Assembly (NCBI GenBank): GCA_947034885.2
Contig: OX344756.2
Coordinates: 8,763,598 to 8,827,597, forward strand
Reading direction: 5' to 3'
DNA length: 64,000 nucleotides
Source of the DNA: Thuidium tamariscinum
Lineage: Eukaryota > Streptophyta > Bryopsida > Hypnales > Thuidiaceae
Positions 24,051-37,600 of this stretch are shown in pieces. Numbering within the stretch: position 1 is the first letter of the stretch; the number at the start of each line of letters is the position of its first letter. Under the pieces are notes generated by a model. It did no database searches. It had not been told where the DNA came from and saw only the letters and a list, made by a program, of their open reading frames with translations. The position numbers and the translations under genes are program-made.

Positions 24051-27000
24051 ATTATGGCTGGGCCCCTCAAATTATCTCGGAAGAAAAAATGCTGAAATTT
24101 TTTTATTTTTCACGCATGATAAAGCCTGCATAGTTTGAATTCATATTTGCAATCAGAGGTCCCAAATTTGTACGAGAAGGTATAAGAGATAAATTAATCA
24201 AGCACAAGATAGGGGGACTTTTCTTAATATGCACGACTTTTCTTAACCCTTGAGCGCCCCAACACCCTGAATCTACTTCCTATCATGAGAAGTTTGATCA
24301 TTAGGATATCCTAGGGTGTACAATGAAAATTTCCACAAGTTTTCCAAAAGATGCCTTCTCTACCTTTCTTGCAATCTCAGTGATCGTGTCTCTTGAATTT
24401 AGTTTTTAAATAGGTAGGATCAACTTGAGTGGCTATTTCTAGTAGGCTTTTGGAATTTGTGTTGGGTGCTCAATTCTTAACATGCACCTTTGGAATGAAT
24501 TGGGGGGACAAGCAAGGGGGGCAAATCACCCCAACCTTAATTATTAATGTGGGTACACCGAAAATCACACTCTACATTAAATTACCATCATTACGGTAGA
24601 TACATTTTGTATGTCAATATGTATATATGTTGAAGAAAGGATTTTAGGACCTTTATCCACACAAAAAAAATGACCCTTAATAACTTTTGTATATGGTATC
24701 TTGTGTCTTTTGGTGTGTTGCAACCTTTTTATCACTTGCAAATAAGAAAAGATGAAAATTTGACCAATCTAATAGTAATTACGTACATTTAGCAAAAAGT
24801 GGCGGTTTTTAGGGTACTCACTTTAGCTCATAGGCAACATCAATGGAGTAGCAAAGGTTCTTTACTTTAAAGTTAGAACCTTGAATGTCTAGGTGGTACA
24901 TCATTTGTCACTAAAATATTATTTTTTTAAATGACTACATACTAAAGCATATTCTTTCTTTTCCTAGTATCACATAATTCAACAAAATATCTATAGATTC
25001 TTGAAAGAAGATTCAATTGCACACATCTTCATGAAGATTTATCATCATTAAATATTGTACTTTCAAGATATCAATGAGAAAAATTATTGCAAAAATATCA
25101 AAATGGTATTGCACCACTAGCATGGGAATCTTTGAAGAAGTATTAACAAGTTCCACATAAACAAATTTAAAAAATAAATCATTCAAATAAGCTAAAAATT
25201 GAGAAAATAGGTCCTCACAATCATGAAAATTTTCATTTATACTATAAATTTAATAGTAATATTTTATAATATAATAATTATTTTGGATCAATACAATAAT
25301 TTTGAATGTATAAAGTAAAATAATCTTTGCAATAGAACTCTATATTCCTATTTTCAAAGAAATTCTTATCAATGACTTATTTTTTATCCTTGTTATTTGT
25401 TGTAAACTCAAAAAAATAGACAAAACAGATCTTTTGAATTTGGTTCTCTTTGTGAGAAGGAAATTAAAAGGACACATTAGATGAAATTTGAGACCTCCAA
25501 TGAGTTCCTGAAACAATCCCCCAAATTGCTCGATTGTTGGCCGCTCCTAGCAAAGCATTTAACCCAAAAAAACATGACATGGCACAATTGCAACCACATA
25601 AGATTCCCACAATTATGTATTCACACAACAATGTTTGTATTCACAAAATGTGGAAACTTACAATCTCTTAGGGGCCTTAAATATCTTCCAATGTGATTTA
25701 TTTTAGATATTGTCCAATTGAGATTTCTCTCATTTAAAGAGGTCAATTATATTCGGTCATCCAAAATGGTATTTCACACAAACACGAGTTTAATACCTTC
25801 TTCAACTATTATACAACATGTATAATATTTATAAAATACATGATACATACAAATAGAAAGGTTATATCAATCAATGGTAACTAGGAGCCAACAAGTGGAA
25901 TATAGGGGCCAAAGGTTGGATGAAAGGGGTCAGTGGGTGGAAATTGAAGTACAAGTCAAACAGACTTATAGAGGGCTAATAAATATAATGTGGAGCCAAC
26001 AGGTGGGATATGGAGTCAAGGAGTGGAATGTAGCGACACCAATGGTTTGAATTTTCCCTAGCAAACTAATGGATTCTATACCAACCATTGGTGTTCAAAT
26101 TCAAACATGGTATGCATCATCAAGAACGCCATCTATTGTGTTATCAAATAATTGTAAACTACAAATGATCAATATTTTTTTGAAGTCCTAAATCCAAACC
26201 TTAAAAGTTCACATTTGTGTAACTTGTCCCTACTCCAATCCATCTGCCTTGATAGACATGTCATGTAATCCTCTCTTGTTATATAAATCAACCTTAAAGG
26301 CAATCAATATATTAGCTTTGTCAAAAACTAACATTTTTGTCACCAAAGTAAGATATTTGGATAAAATAAAGTGAGAAAGATGGACGAGGGTGCCAAGTCT
26401 TTCATTCCAAAATTTTGCAAATCTTTGGTATCCTTCTTTCGATGTACATTTTTTCTAAATTACAAATAAGTGAAATCTTATTTTCTTATCACATTCTATT
26501 TAATCATTTTATAATGTCTTCTTCTATGAATAATGAATAAATTGTATTCTACGACAACAATTTGTACTTGACTAGTCATAATTTATTGCATTTTAAGTGT
26601 TTTATTTCTTATTATTTATCTTATTTCTAGGATTGTATTAAATTTTCTTTCAATCTTTGCATACTTCTATATTTGACGGGAATATTTAACTAATAATAAT
26701 TTTAAAAATGGATGCAAAAATTTTTAGAAGTCTATTTTGAAAAATCATAAATTTTTTGTATGAACCAAAAAAAATATTGATACAATATTGATACAAATAT
26801 ACAATATTACTAATTTTTTCATATTAAATGAAATTTTTTAATAGAGAATGTTGAACCTCCCTTCTAGATACAATATGTACACCAAATAGAAGGCTTATTG
26901 AGTTGAATTTGTCTTGAAGGATATTAAAGAGCCAATTGATGCAAAGTTTGGAGGTATCAAGTACCTAGCAAATTCTTTAGGCCTCTGTCATTGTGTTCAT

Positions 27001-28785
27001 TGATATTAGACAATGACAATCAATAATACATGTCTTCAACTTTAGGGCCTCAATCAATTTGGGGGGGAGCAATATTACACTTAGAAACAATATAATTTTT
27101 TTAGGGAATATCAAACAATATACTTTTCCCATTTTGATGGATGAAATTGTTGATTAACTACATATTTTAAGGATGATAATGTTGATTTTATGACACATGC
27201 ACATTCTTTTGAATGAATAATATAAGTTTTATTTGCATTTTTTGTGTTTCATCCTTTTATATAGATGTGAACATTTGCATCAAACCAAGATTGATCATTT
27301 TTTGTATCATTCAAAATAAATGAAAAAAAGATCAATTGTGTCAAACATCACCACCTGACATGTTGACCCAATTACTAGTGCCTTGTCCATAAGTCATCCA
27401 TCCTTGTACCAAGTCAATTTGAATGCTTATGTATATGTACAAACATTTATAGAATATTTTTGCTATATAACTAATTATTGAGGTTCAAGTTTGTTTTAGT
27501 ATTAGGGGCTCAAATGTAAACAAAAAACAACCAATGAGTTGTAAGTTGACAATTTATTGGTAGTAACTTGAAGATTATAATTGGATCTCAAATTTGTGAG
27601 GGGGGATCATGTTGCTTGTTTACTTCTAAATTATAATTTCCAAATGACTTCTATGTGAAATTATTTTCTACTAGTCTCTATGAGTCTTCGTTGTTGAAAA
27701 GTTTTTAAAAATCTTTGCATTGTTCCACAATAATTGACAACAAAAGCTTTATTCAATACCTTTTTGAGATGAAAATGTTGTTAGTACTTTTGAATGGAAC
27801 TTCATCAAGAACTTGATGATTAGAGTAAATTCTAACTTTTAAACAATTGTGAAGATTGCTTTTGATTCTTTTCAAGAATCTAGACAAAGCCTATAGACTT
27901 CATATTTTGGAATTGTCTCATGATTTTTTTCAATAGCTTCTAATTGTCTTACTATGCATGTAAGTCTTAGTCTCAAGTCATTTTAATGAGTTGCAAAATT
28001 TATAAGTTTCTATTTTAAATATATATGCCATAAAACCATAATAGGCAATTAATTTGATAATATTATTAACATTCAGTAATTTTATTTGATTCATTAGATT
28101 TATACCTAATTAGGAACTTGAAAATATTTTATTCAAGCTAATGAAACAAAAGGTAAGAAAAGTTTTATTTTGCAAGCAATGATGTAAAAGAGTATATAAA
28201 ATCATTTTGTAAACTCAATTTTTACAATAATAAAATAAAATAAAATAAAATGGAATGTATATTGTTTACTAAAATATTTTCATATACTATTGAAAATGAT
28301 AGTTCTCAATTTCTTGCCAAAATTAATAGTAATTTAGATTTATCTTCTATCATGTGACCTTTTATACTTTATAATTATTATAAAGACGAATGTGAAAAAA
28401 TAAACATAATTAGACTAATAATTTTTCACATATTTTAAACTTATTTTCCAACATCTTAAATAACCATCAAAAGATAGATCCAATGGTTTGAGTAGCTTCC
28501 TTTTAAACAAATCTTTCAAGTTGGCATCTAGTTCATTTGCTTAACTACATACCATTATATGTTTCTTGAAGCCTTTGGAAGACTGTGAGTTCTCGAACTA
28601 TAGAAATACTATGGAAACTTTAGAAACTTTGTAGAGAACTATAGTAACTTTTCTACATAGCAAGTTAACATGGTCAAGAGACTATATTAGATGATACTAA
28701 TTAATTAATTTTAAATGTTTATTATTAAATAGTTTTAAAATTAGTTTCTAATTTTTTCATACATTCTAAAATTTTTGAAAAAAAA

Positions 28786-28863
28786 CACTAGAAGAAATTT
28801 GTATTTGCCTCAACAAACACATCAAGTAGATTTTGTTGAAGCGAATAAAAATTTCTTCTATTG
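28786..28863. mobile_element. Short CACTAG-type MITE with 3-bp target duplication
   Basis: Left end CACTAGAAGAAATTT, right end ATTTCTTCTATTG (one mismatch to the inverted copy), flanked by AAA on both sides (28783-28785 and 28864-28866). Inside it carries TTGCCTCAACAAACACATCA and AGTAGATTTTGTTGA, closely matching the longer element at 59421-59583, so it is a shorter member of the same family. Confidence 0.7.
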
Positions 28864-31789
28864 AAATAAATTTTTATTTTTCTTAAATTCAAAAATAGGA
28901 CTAGTAGTAACTGGTTTATTGTGCACGGAATAGATTTAGGTTCCAATTACAAAATAATTTCTTAGAGGACTAAAAGAACATATAATGGAACTTTATAATG
29001 TCATTCTCTTTGTCTCAAAGAGATGCACCTATCATAATAGGTTTTGGGTTCCAAACTACAATTTGAATGTGTAATTCTTATATTAGAAAATTTGTCCAAA
29101 TTTATGAATAGTACCTTTGAAGTTGTTCCTTTGCCTTGAGGAGGGCAATTGAAAGCTCATCATTGATTGGCCTTTAGAGTAGTTTTTATTATGTCTATGC
29201 TATAAAGAGTCTAAAAGACTATTATAGAATGCCTCTCTAGAATCCAAAATGTCTTTTAAGGGTTAAAACTTACAAGTAATTGAACACATGGCTTCAATTT
29301 TTTTGAAAGGCAAAACTTCACCTTTGAAAAGGTCTTGAAAACTAGTTTGAAGTTTTGACTCATTAATCTTGTATTTTTACAATCAATCATTCAATCATTT
29401 AAAAATGATATATCTAAATACAATGTCTAAAAGATCTTGTGCAATAGGATTTATTTATGAAGGAAGGTAAAGATTTTGCCTTTATTATTGTTTTGAGTCT
29501 TTTGAAGCTATTTACTCAAAACAAATTTGTACTATGGAGTTAAAATTTATGTACATTTTTAATGCACAATCTCATAACCAAGACATGTGGTGCAAAAAAA
29601 TTTAGGGGCTATACAAAGTTGAGTTCCATTAGAAGAAATATGAGGGCATTACAAGGCCATTTCGGGTCTGTTTGCAAAATGGCTCCCAATGCCACTGGTC
29701 GCTGTTAAGCCAACTTTAATTTAATTTTTTTTGGGGGGGGGCCTGAAATATGAAAATAAGTCCAAAAAATAAATAAATAATGTGGCAGGGTCGTGACTAT
29801 GTAGGATTCGAGTTCACAGGGTAGGAATTACGTTCATGTAGTCCGAAAACCTGTAGTCTCCTAATGCCTTCAAATTTCATCTAATGTATTAAGTTTCCAG
29901 AATGTAGAAACTCACTACATTAGCATGATGAGGTGGTCAAGACCATGCCCTGCTAGATATTTTATTTATTTATTTATTTATTTATTAAATTTATTTTATT
30001 TTTTGTGTTATTAAAAATAATTCAAAAATTCAAAAATTCAAGTAATAAAGGCTAGTTCAAAGTTGCTAGACAACATCGGAAACAACCCTATAGTAGCCCT
30101 TCCTTACCCTCAAAACTCATCTAATGCCAATCCTTTACCTTAAAACAATATAGCCCATCACTTTGTAATGAAATTTCAAAATGCTAGTGTTATATCTTCT
30201 ATTTTTTGTTATTTAAATTTTTGTTATCTCTATATATTTTCAAAGATGAAGTCACTTGTCTAATATATGCCATAGTGTTTTCACGTTTTTAGTTAAATTA
30301 AAAATCTCATCATAGAAATAAATTATATTGTAGAACATTATGGCACAAGACAAAATTTTGTGTCACTTTATATTTTAAAATGTGGTAATAGGTCTTCAAC
30401 TTGAAACTTCTTTTAAATATTATTTTCCTAAATTCTCCAAAACTTAAAATAAAGAATAAATCAAAAATTGATTTTTAGTTTTTTCTTAAAGCATATAAAA
30501 TCTTCTTAAATGTTAGATTTCAAGTTTAAGGAAAAAACTCAAGTAAAAAATTAATCTATATTATTATACCATTTCTTGATAAATAATTTCCTATAAAATC
30601 AAACAATAACTAGTACAACTTGAACTTAGTTCAATGATGTGAATATTTAGCATTAATAAAGTTGCAATCAAATATAAAGAAAAATTATGTATTATTCAAT
30701 ATGAAAAAAGAATTTTCACATGAATTTTTACCCTCAAAAGCACACTTTTAGAACACAATTCAAATACTCAATGTATTAAGGTCTTTGATTGATTGTCATT
30801 TGGAAGGGCATATATATCTATTAAGAAATATCAAAGTAATTTACTCAATAATATATATCAACCAATATTAAAATAGAATATTGAAAAAAGATTTTTGAAG
30901 GAAATTGATATGATAGTAACACCTAAGTGCAGTAGTTCTCATTTTTTGACACTTAAAAATCAACATTAAATGAACACCTCCATAGCCTAGAACTACAACA
31001 ATTTTTCAATTGTAGTTGAGGAGTTTTTTGAAGCAACCTTTAGAGTCAAACAATTTGTGCCAAATTACAATTTTGATTCTTGATCCTTACATGCCCATGC
31101 TTTTCTAAGCTCTTTATGGTTTGTTCAAAACAAGACAAAAAACTAAATTTTTGATAAATTTGACCATTTATTTTATATAATTTAAATAGTAGAAAATTTA
31201 AATTTGCAATGGATACTTTTTTTGAAGATCTTCAAAAAAAAATATCACCTGTATTTTGTTTTGAATTGGATTTTGATGCTTATAATAAATTTTGAATAAT
31301 ATTAATCTTGAAATACTAAAAAGAATAATTTTAGAAGATTCTATTTAGCTTCAAAGTTTTGTTAGCATATAAATGTTGTATTTTGGCATTTAGGGGATAA
31401 TTCTTGAATTTTATATACTATTTTCAAGATTTAGGACTTGTAGATTGAAAAGAACACTACCAACAAATTTAATGCTATCAACAAATTTAGTGCTTCTTTC
31501 TACTACTAGAGATTAGTAGCATCTTAGGCAATGTACTGTACTTGTTTAATATTCATTTGTTTTAGTGCCAATAATGTCTTTTTAGATATTGTATTCACTT
31601 ATAGATTTCAATGTAGCAACTGATGATAACAATTATTTGCCACAATTGATTGTATAATAGTGTATGATCAAAGCCTGAAAAATTAGCAACTTGTTTCACC
31701 TAAAACCAACTCTAATGGAGGGTTCTTCAAAAGGCCTTCTATTTTATGTCTCATTTGTGATTTTCTTGAAGGAGTATTGTATAATTAGA

Positions 31790-32300
31790 TAAATAATTTT
31801 TTTAAATGTCAAAAATATATTTAATTTATACACCTTTAAGAAGAAGGTATTCTGGAAAGGAAAAGTATAGAAATTTTTTCTAAGTAGGAGAAATAGAAAA
31901 GTGCAAAATCTCATGAAAATTGGTACTTTCACATTTTAATTTGTAAGAAAATAGTGAAATTTGTTTCTAAAAAGAATTAAAAATTAAAAATTTGGAAAGA
32001 GTTGATAGTGATCAGATTCACCAAAAGAATGATCGTGAAATGTCTACAATTGTGCATACAAGATTACAAGATAGTCATATTGGCATGAATGTTGAAGACA
32101 TAAAGTTATGTCTTCCAAATTTTTTTTCATAGGTACATGACTCTCTAGTATAGGAATAGGCTATACAAATCTCAAGTCTACATCATTAATTTTGGGTACT
32201 CTATAGTACTAAAATTCCATAAATCCCAAAATATGACAAATAAGCTAAATCAAAATTTAATTACAAAATAATTTTTGGATATTTTGAAAAATATAGAGTT
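31790..32300. repeat. Dispersed repeat, copy 2 (partner 5810-6340)
   Basis: Collinear with the copy near the left end of the window; see that entry. Neither copy has coding capacity, and this one shows no inverted ends. Confidence 0.5.
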
Positions 32301-34677
32301 TAATGATTACCAACTTAGTCATCTTCAATAAAAATTTCAAGTACATAATTTACCTTCATGCTCCAAAAGTTATAATCGATGGCAACTCCATCACTTCAAA
32401 TGTAATGCTAAAAAGGATAGACCTTTTTTACAATCATCCTAGTACAAAGTTCAAACATAAGAAACATGGAGTTGATTTGAGATTCAATTATAGAATCTCG
32501 ACTTATACAATTAAAAGGTGTGTATAACAAATGAATGGTTATGTTGCAAAATTATACCATTTGAGAGAAAAAGGAGATATTTTTCCAAACCTCCAAACAA
32601 GATCAAGAAGCTTTTATTTCACTTAGATTTAAATTGCTTGCAGTACTAAATAGAGAATTGAATTTATTATTTTATTTATATTGGTCAAGATTTGAATTGA
32701 AGACCTATAAGAGTGAAAAAAATCCCAAGATTGTTATCTTCATACATTTTTCAAAAGGTCATTAGATAGGAAGAAATAATAGACATTATGAAAAATATAA
32801 CATTGTAATATAGAAATAAAGAATGTCAATTCTAATGATGACAATATTGTTACAAAACTTTTTAACTAGTTGTGAACTTTTGGTTTCTGAAAGTTGTAAA
32901 CACTGTATTAAATAATAGATATAAAATATTATTTTTCTATGAAATAATATAATTATTTAGAAAGATTCTTGTATTTTCCATCCAAATAGTCAAACATTAA
33001 ATGATCTAAGCGAGTATTCGTTGATATTGATCAATAATTTAAAAAAAAGTCCTTTTATTAAATCAATTTGACAAATTAATAGGTTTTTTGTTTTTTTACT
33101 TATAGCAATATGATCTTCAGAAAAGGTTGAGTGAAAAAAAATTACATTTCTAGAAGTCAAGTGCATTTCTACTCCTTCAAAACAAGCTTCCAAAATATCT
33201 AAAATTGTAAAATTTCCATCTCAAAACTTTGAATTTCTAGAGGATAATCTGATTCAAGGTTTCTAGTTGTATAAAATTTGAAACACATGATTGAAGATTT
33301 ATATTTTAACAGCTAAGTTGGACCATTTTCTAAGAAAACATTTTTTTTATTGGTGATTTTGTAAACAATAGAATTGTAGGAAATAATACTTCAATTCAAT
33401 AATTTTGAATTTTAATCAAATATATTATTATTATATGTTAATTTTGTAATTGTAAATCTAAATAATTTCCTAAAATCCAAAGTGAATCATTTCAAAAACT
33501 AAAATTTATTTGTACTACCTTGAACTTCGAAATTTTATTAATTTGAAATTCAAAAATCATAAAATTTCAAATCTATAAAATTTTATATGTCAATATTTTT
33601 CATTTTCAAAATTTCAAATTTGTTCAAAATTACAACAAAGAGACAATGGAGTAACGATTTACAAATATATAAAAAAACTGTTTGTATTGTATTTGATATG
33701 TAAATTTATATTTTTCAATTAGCAAATTTTAAAATTTCTAGATTTCAAACAAATAGACTTTTTTTTATAGTAGTGTAAATTAAGAACATCAAAGTTCTAG
33801 CTCTAAAAAAATTCAATCCTTTTTTTCATGCTAAAGATGTCAAAATTGGCTATTTTCATAATCTATTTGAGATTACAATTTCTATTATCCATGCAAAAGA
33901 GGTTGGATTTGACTATTTTTGTAAACTATGAGGTTCAGAATAACCTTAAATGCACCTCATTATATACAAATATTTGTTGGTATGTAGTATGCAATGTAAT
34001 AACATGTGAATTTATATTATATTTTTGTCAAAATTTGCAAATGTTTAGTTTGTCAAATTCACTATTTTATTTAGACTACCCTTCTTTCAACCAAAACTCC
34101 CATTCCAAACATCTTAAGAAAGTCCTAGGATTCCAAACTATTCATATTAGAAAACCAAAAAATTCAAATGAAAGAAAAAACTACTAGCTTCAAAGAGCTC
34201 ATTGCACAAAATGAAAATAACATGTGTCTTAAATGAATAGAATCTATACCTTAATTAATTATTCACATTCATAAATTCACTTTGAATTAGCTTCAAATCA
34301 ATACAAATCAATTTACTTGGCAATAGAAGTATATAATGGGAATTGTTGTCACATGGACTCTATTGAGTCAAATTTGTGTTGGTAAAAGCTCTACAATAGG
34401 TATTTTCTAAAGTTGAGTAGTATATATATTGGCTTTCATGGGAATCTAGGCATAATATTCTTTTGTAAAATTAAATGAAAATCACATAAAGTCCAAAAAT
34501 TATTTTTTCAATTGTAATATTATATTTTGTTGCTTATCTACCATTGAAATTTATTCCCCACAAGTTTTAAGATGGCAATATCATATTGCAACAGTCATTC
34601 TATTTATAATGACGTAGTTCATCTGATTTTTGTTTTTTATAGAAATATTGGCACTTCATTGTTAATGTTTGATTGGA

Positions 34678-37600
34678 TTATGTCAACATGTCTCTTTTGT
34701 GTTGTGCACGTTGAAGGACAACATTAAAGATCCGATTATTGTCTATGGGGCTGTCGGATCTCTTGAGGTTCTTGTGATCATTATGAACCAAGCCTAAAAC
34801 ATCCAATACTATCTCCGACTTTTGTACAACAAATGGCTCCATTGCTTTACACCAATCTTCCTGCATCACTCATTGTTCCAAGGATGCAATGTTACAAATC
34901 TCTACAAACTCAAGTAATTAATTAAGATCTTTATAAATCTATAATCTATTATATTAAATATATAGTATCACAAAATCTATTGTGTTTTCATTTTGGAAAA
35001 ATATCATCCATTTATTTCATCCAACAATTACAATAAAAATTCAAAATGTAATGAACATTCTTATGATGTGTCATGCACACATTTTCCTTGCAATATGTGC
35101 AAGCTAGAATGGTATTTATTTGCATAAGTACTTCAAACATATTGCATTTGAGGTTTAAAATTGTCAAAGTTATGCAACATTTCATTTGGCATTAGGTTAG
35201 GTTTCACCAGCAAACCTGTATATGGGGATGCTCGTCATCATCCATGTGATTGACAAGATCTTGAAGAAAGGATTGCACCTAAAAACACATCATTCAATTG
35301 ATAGATTATCAAACACCTTATTCACAACAACAAAAAGTGACTATTGTATCTTCATAGATAATAGTTAGTATATTTAAAGTAGATGTCATCTAAACTTTGA
35401 TATTTTCTAAGCATAAAATCAAATAAATGTCATCTAAAATTTGATATCTTCTAAACATAAAAACAAGTGGATGTCATCTAAAGTTGCAATACAAAAAACA
35501 CAAGTTTTTTTAGTGTATTGATACTTGAAAGGAGGTTCCAAAGCACAAAAAAATGACATTTGGGTTCTATTTGCAAAAGATATGAAGGAGAAAACTTGGT
35601 TCTTACATGATTTCTTCCACACAGTATATAATTGATTTTGGAGATGCAAACAAAGTAAAGATGGCAATATATGGTCAATGGCACATTTAGAAGTGCCTAC
35701 CTTAGTGCTTAGTGTGATATTCATTTAAAAATAATTGTAGGATAGATTTTGAGAAGCCATACATTGTTTGGAATTATGCATGTTAAGTCCTTCAACCTCA
35801 TATTTTATTGACTTTAAATCAAGATGACATGTAAAAAGAGGATTGAAAGACTTCAAACCACTTTTACAATTTTATCACCTTCAAGATCAAACATTATAAT
35901 CTTTCAAATCCATAAGTTATTTTGTTGTATTTTCTTTTCTTATGCAATCTCTCATATGTCTAGTTTGAAATTGTACAATTATAATTCCAAAAAAGTTGAT
36001 GAAACTTATCAAAATGTTAATTTTCTGTTCAATTTAGAGCAAATTCCAAGAAGCTAAAAAAACCTTGGGCATTTGGAGGTTAATGCCTACACTACATTAG
36101 AATTTTTGCATATTTTATCATTACATTTTGACACAAATATATTACTTAAGTCAATTTCATAAAATAATTTGCTCATAAAAGAACTTTTTTTTTTAATGGA
36201 TGCAAACATTAAGGAATGAGAACTTAGTACTTGGATGACACATGAGAGCCTAGCTTAAAATTACTCTATTCTATCTATACAATGGATTTTAGTGCTATTT
36301 GGATTTATAACCCTAATTCCAATATTGCCTTATTTTCTACTACTACAATGGTTAATTCACCTAGTATTGCTACCTAAGTCAAGCTCCTCTAGGCTTTATT
36401 TTTTTACTCAATGCATATTATTTTTTGAGCTTGCTAAATTTGTATAAGTCCTTGAATATGACCAATTGCAAAGCTCCCTCAAGAGGAAAATGAAAAATAG
36501 AAATTCAGTAAGAATTCTCAACTTAAAGTAATTTGATCTAAATTGGAACATTCCATAGAATAATCAAGCACCTACATTATTGAACATGAATATTCTTACA
36601 AAGTGAACTATTGCAAGGTTGCAGTCTCTAGAAAAAGAAAGAGTGCTATGTTATCCAAATACAACGTCTAAATATGAAACAGAACAGACAAAAATTAATG
36701 CTGACTGAAACTGACCACACTTAACTTACTTCAGAGTCGCTAAAATTAGAAGGCAAAGTGGTGTTATACGTGAAGAACATCTCCACAACTGGCAAGATAG
36801 CTCTCCTAATGAGCTTACTGCTATCCTTCATTCGCTTGGAGAGAACTCTGATGAGCTCCAACCTCTCCTCATCTGTAAATTAAACCCCACACCCCCATTA
36901 CATTACTTACTGACTGAAATTGAAATATTTTTACTACAAAAAAATGAGGGTACAAATGACTTGTCCACAATGATTACAAAGGCAATAATGACTTCAAAAT
37001 GACTGTAAAATGACTGTTTTGCAGTCATTGTTGTCTTTGCAATCACTGTTGTGTTTACAGTCATTGTGGACAAGTCATATGTACTCTTGTTTTTTTGTAG
37101 TGTTTGCACTGCATGCTTTTGCGCTCAAGGTGATCGTCAATCTGTCTAACACAACATTTGCAACTTTTCAATTACCAAGTTGTGATGCACAAGTGGCTCT
37201 TCTTTCAAAAAACTAGGAAAGGGTTTAGATTCCAGTTTTGCACAACTGCACAAATCTTTTCCATTTTAACCAGAAATAAAGAAACTACAGGAATTTCCTT
37301 CTCTGATATGTGGAGGCATAGGATTCAACAAAAATTGCATGTACTGAAAATCCAAGCTATCAATATTCAGAAATCTAGAGGGGAGCAACCTATCTCGTAG
37401 TTAAGTTAACAAAGAAACCTTGATGGATAACCAGGATATTTTGGAAGAGATTACCACTCAATATGGGACCAGCGATTCGAAGAAACTGATACATCGCATG
37501 AGTGCTTGCACGGCGCAAATCATGATTAGAGTCTTCATCTATACAAGTTTTTAAAACGAATAGAAGTCCCTCAGGCGTTTTCATGAGCTCCTGCATCAAT

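Larger units (their letters stand above)
24050..34677. other. AT-rich gene desert
   Basis: More than 10 kb with no convincing coding frame. The longest frames (25481-25696, 33828-34187) are AT-rich and motif-free. Visible content: a 20-bp-scale degenerate direct repeat of AGCCAACAAGTGGAATA-like words at about 25880-26035, an inverted CACCAATGGTT pair at about 26040-26090, an AAAAT microsatellite at about 28226-28251, the small MITE at 28786-28863, an ATTT microsatellite at about 29960-29990, and a dispersed repeat at 31790-32300. Confidence 0.65.
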
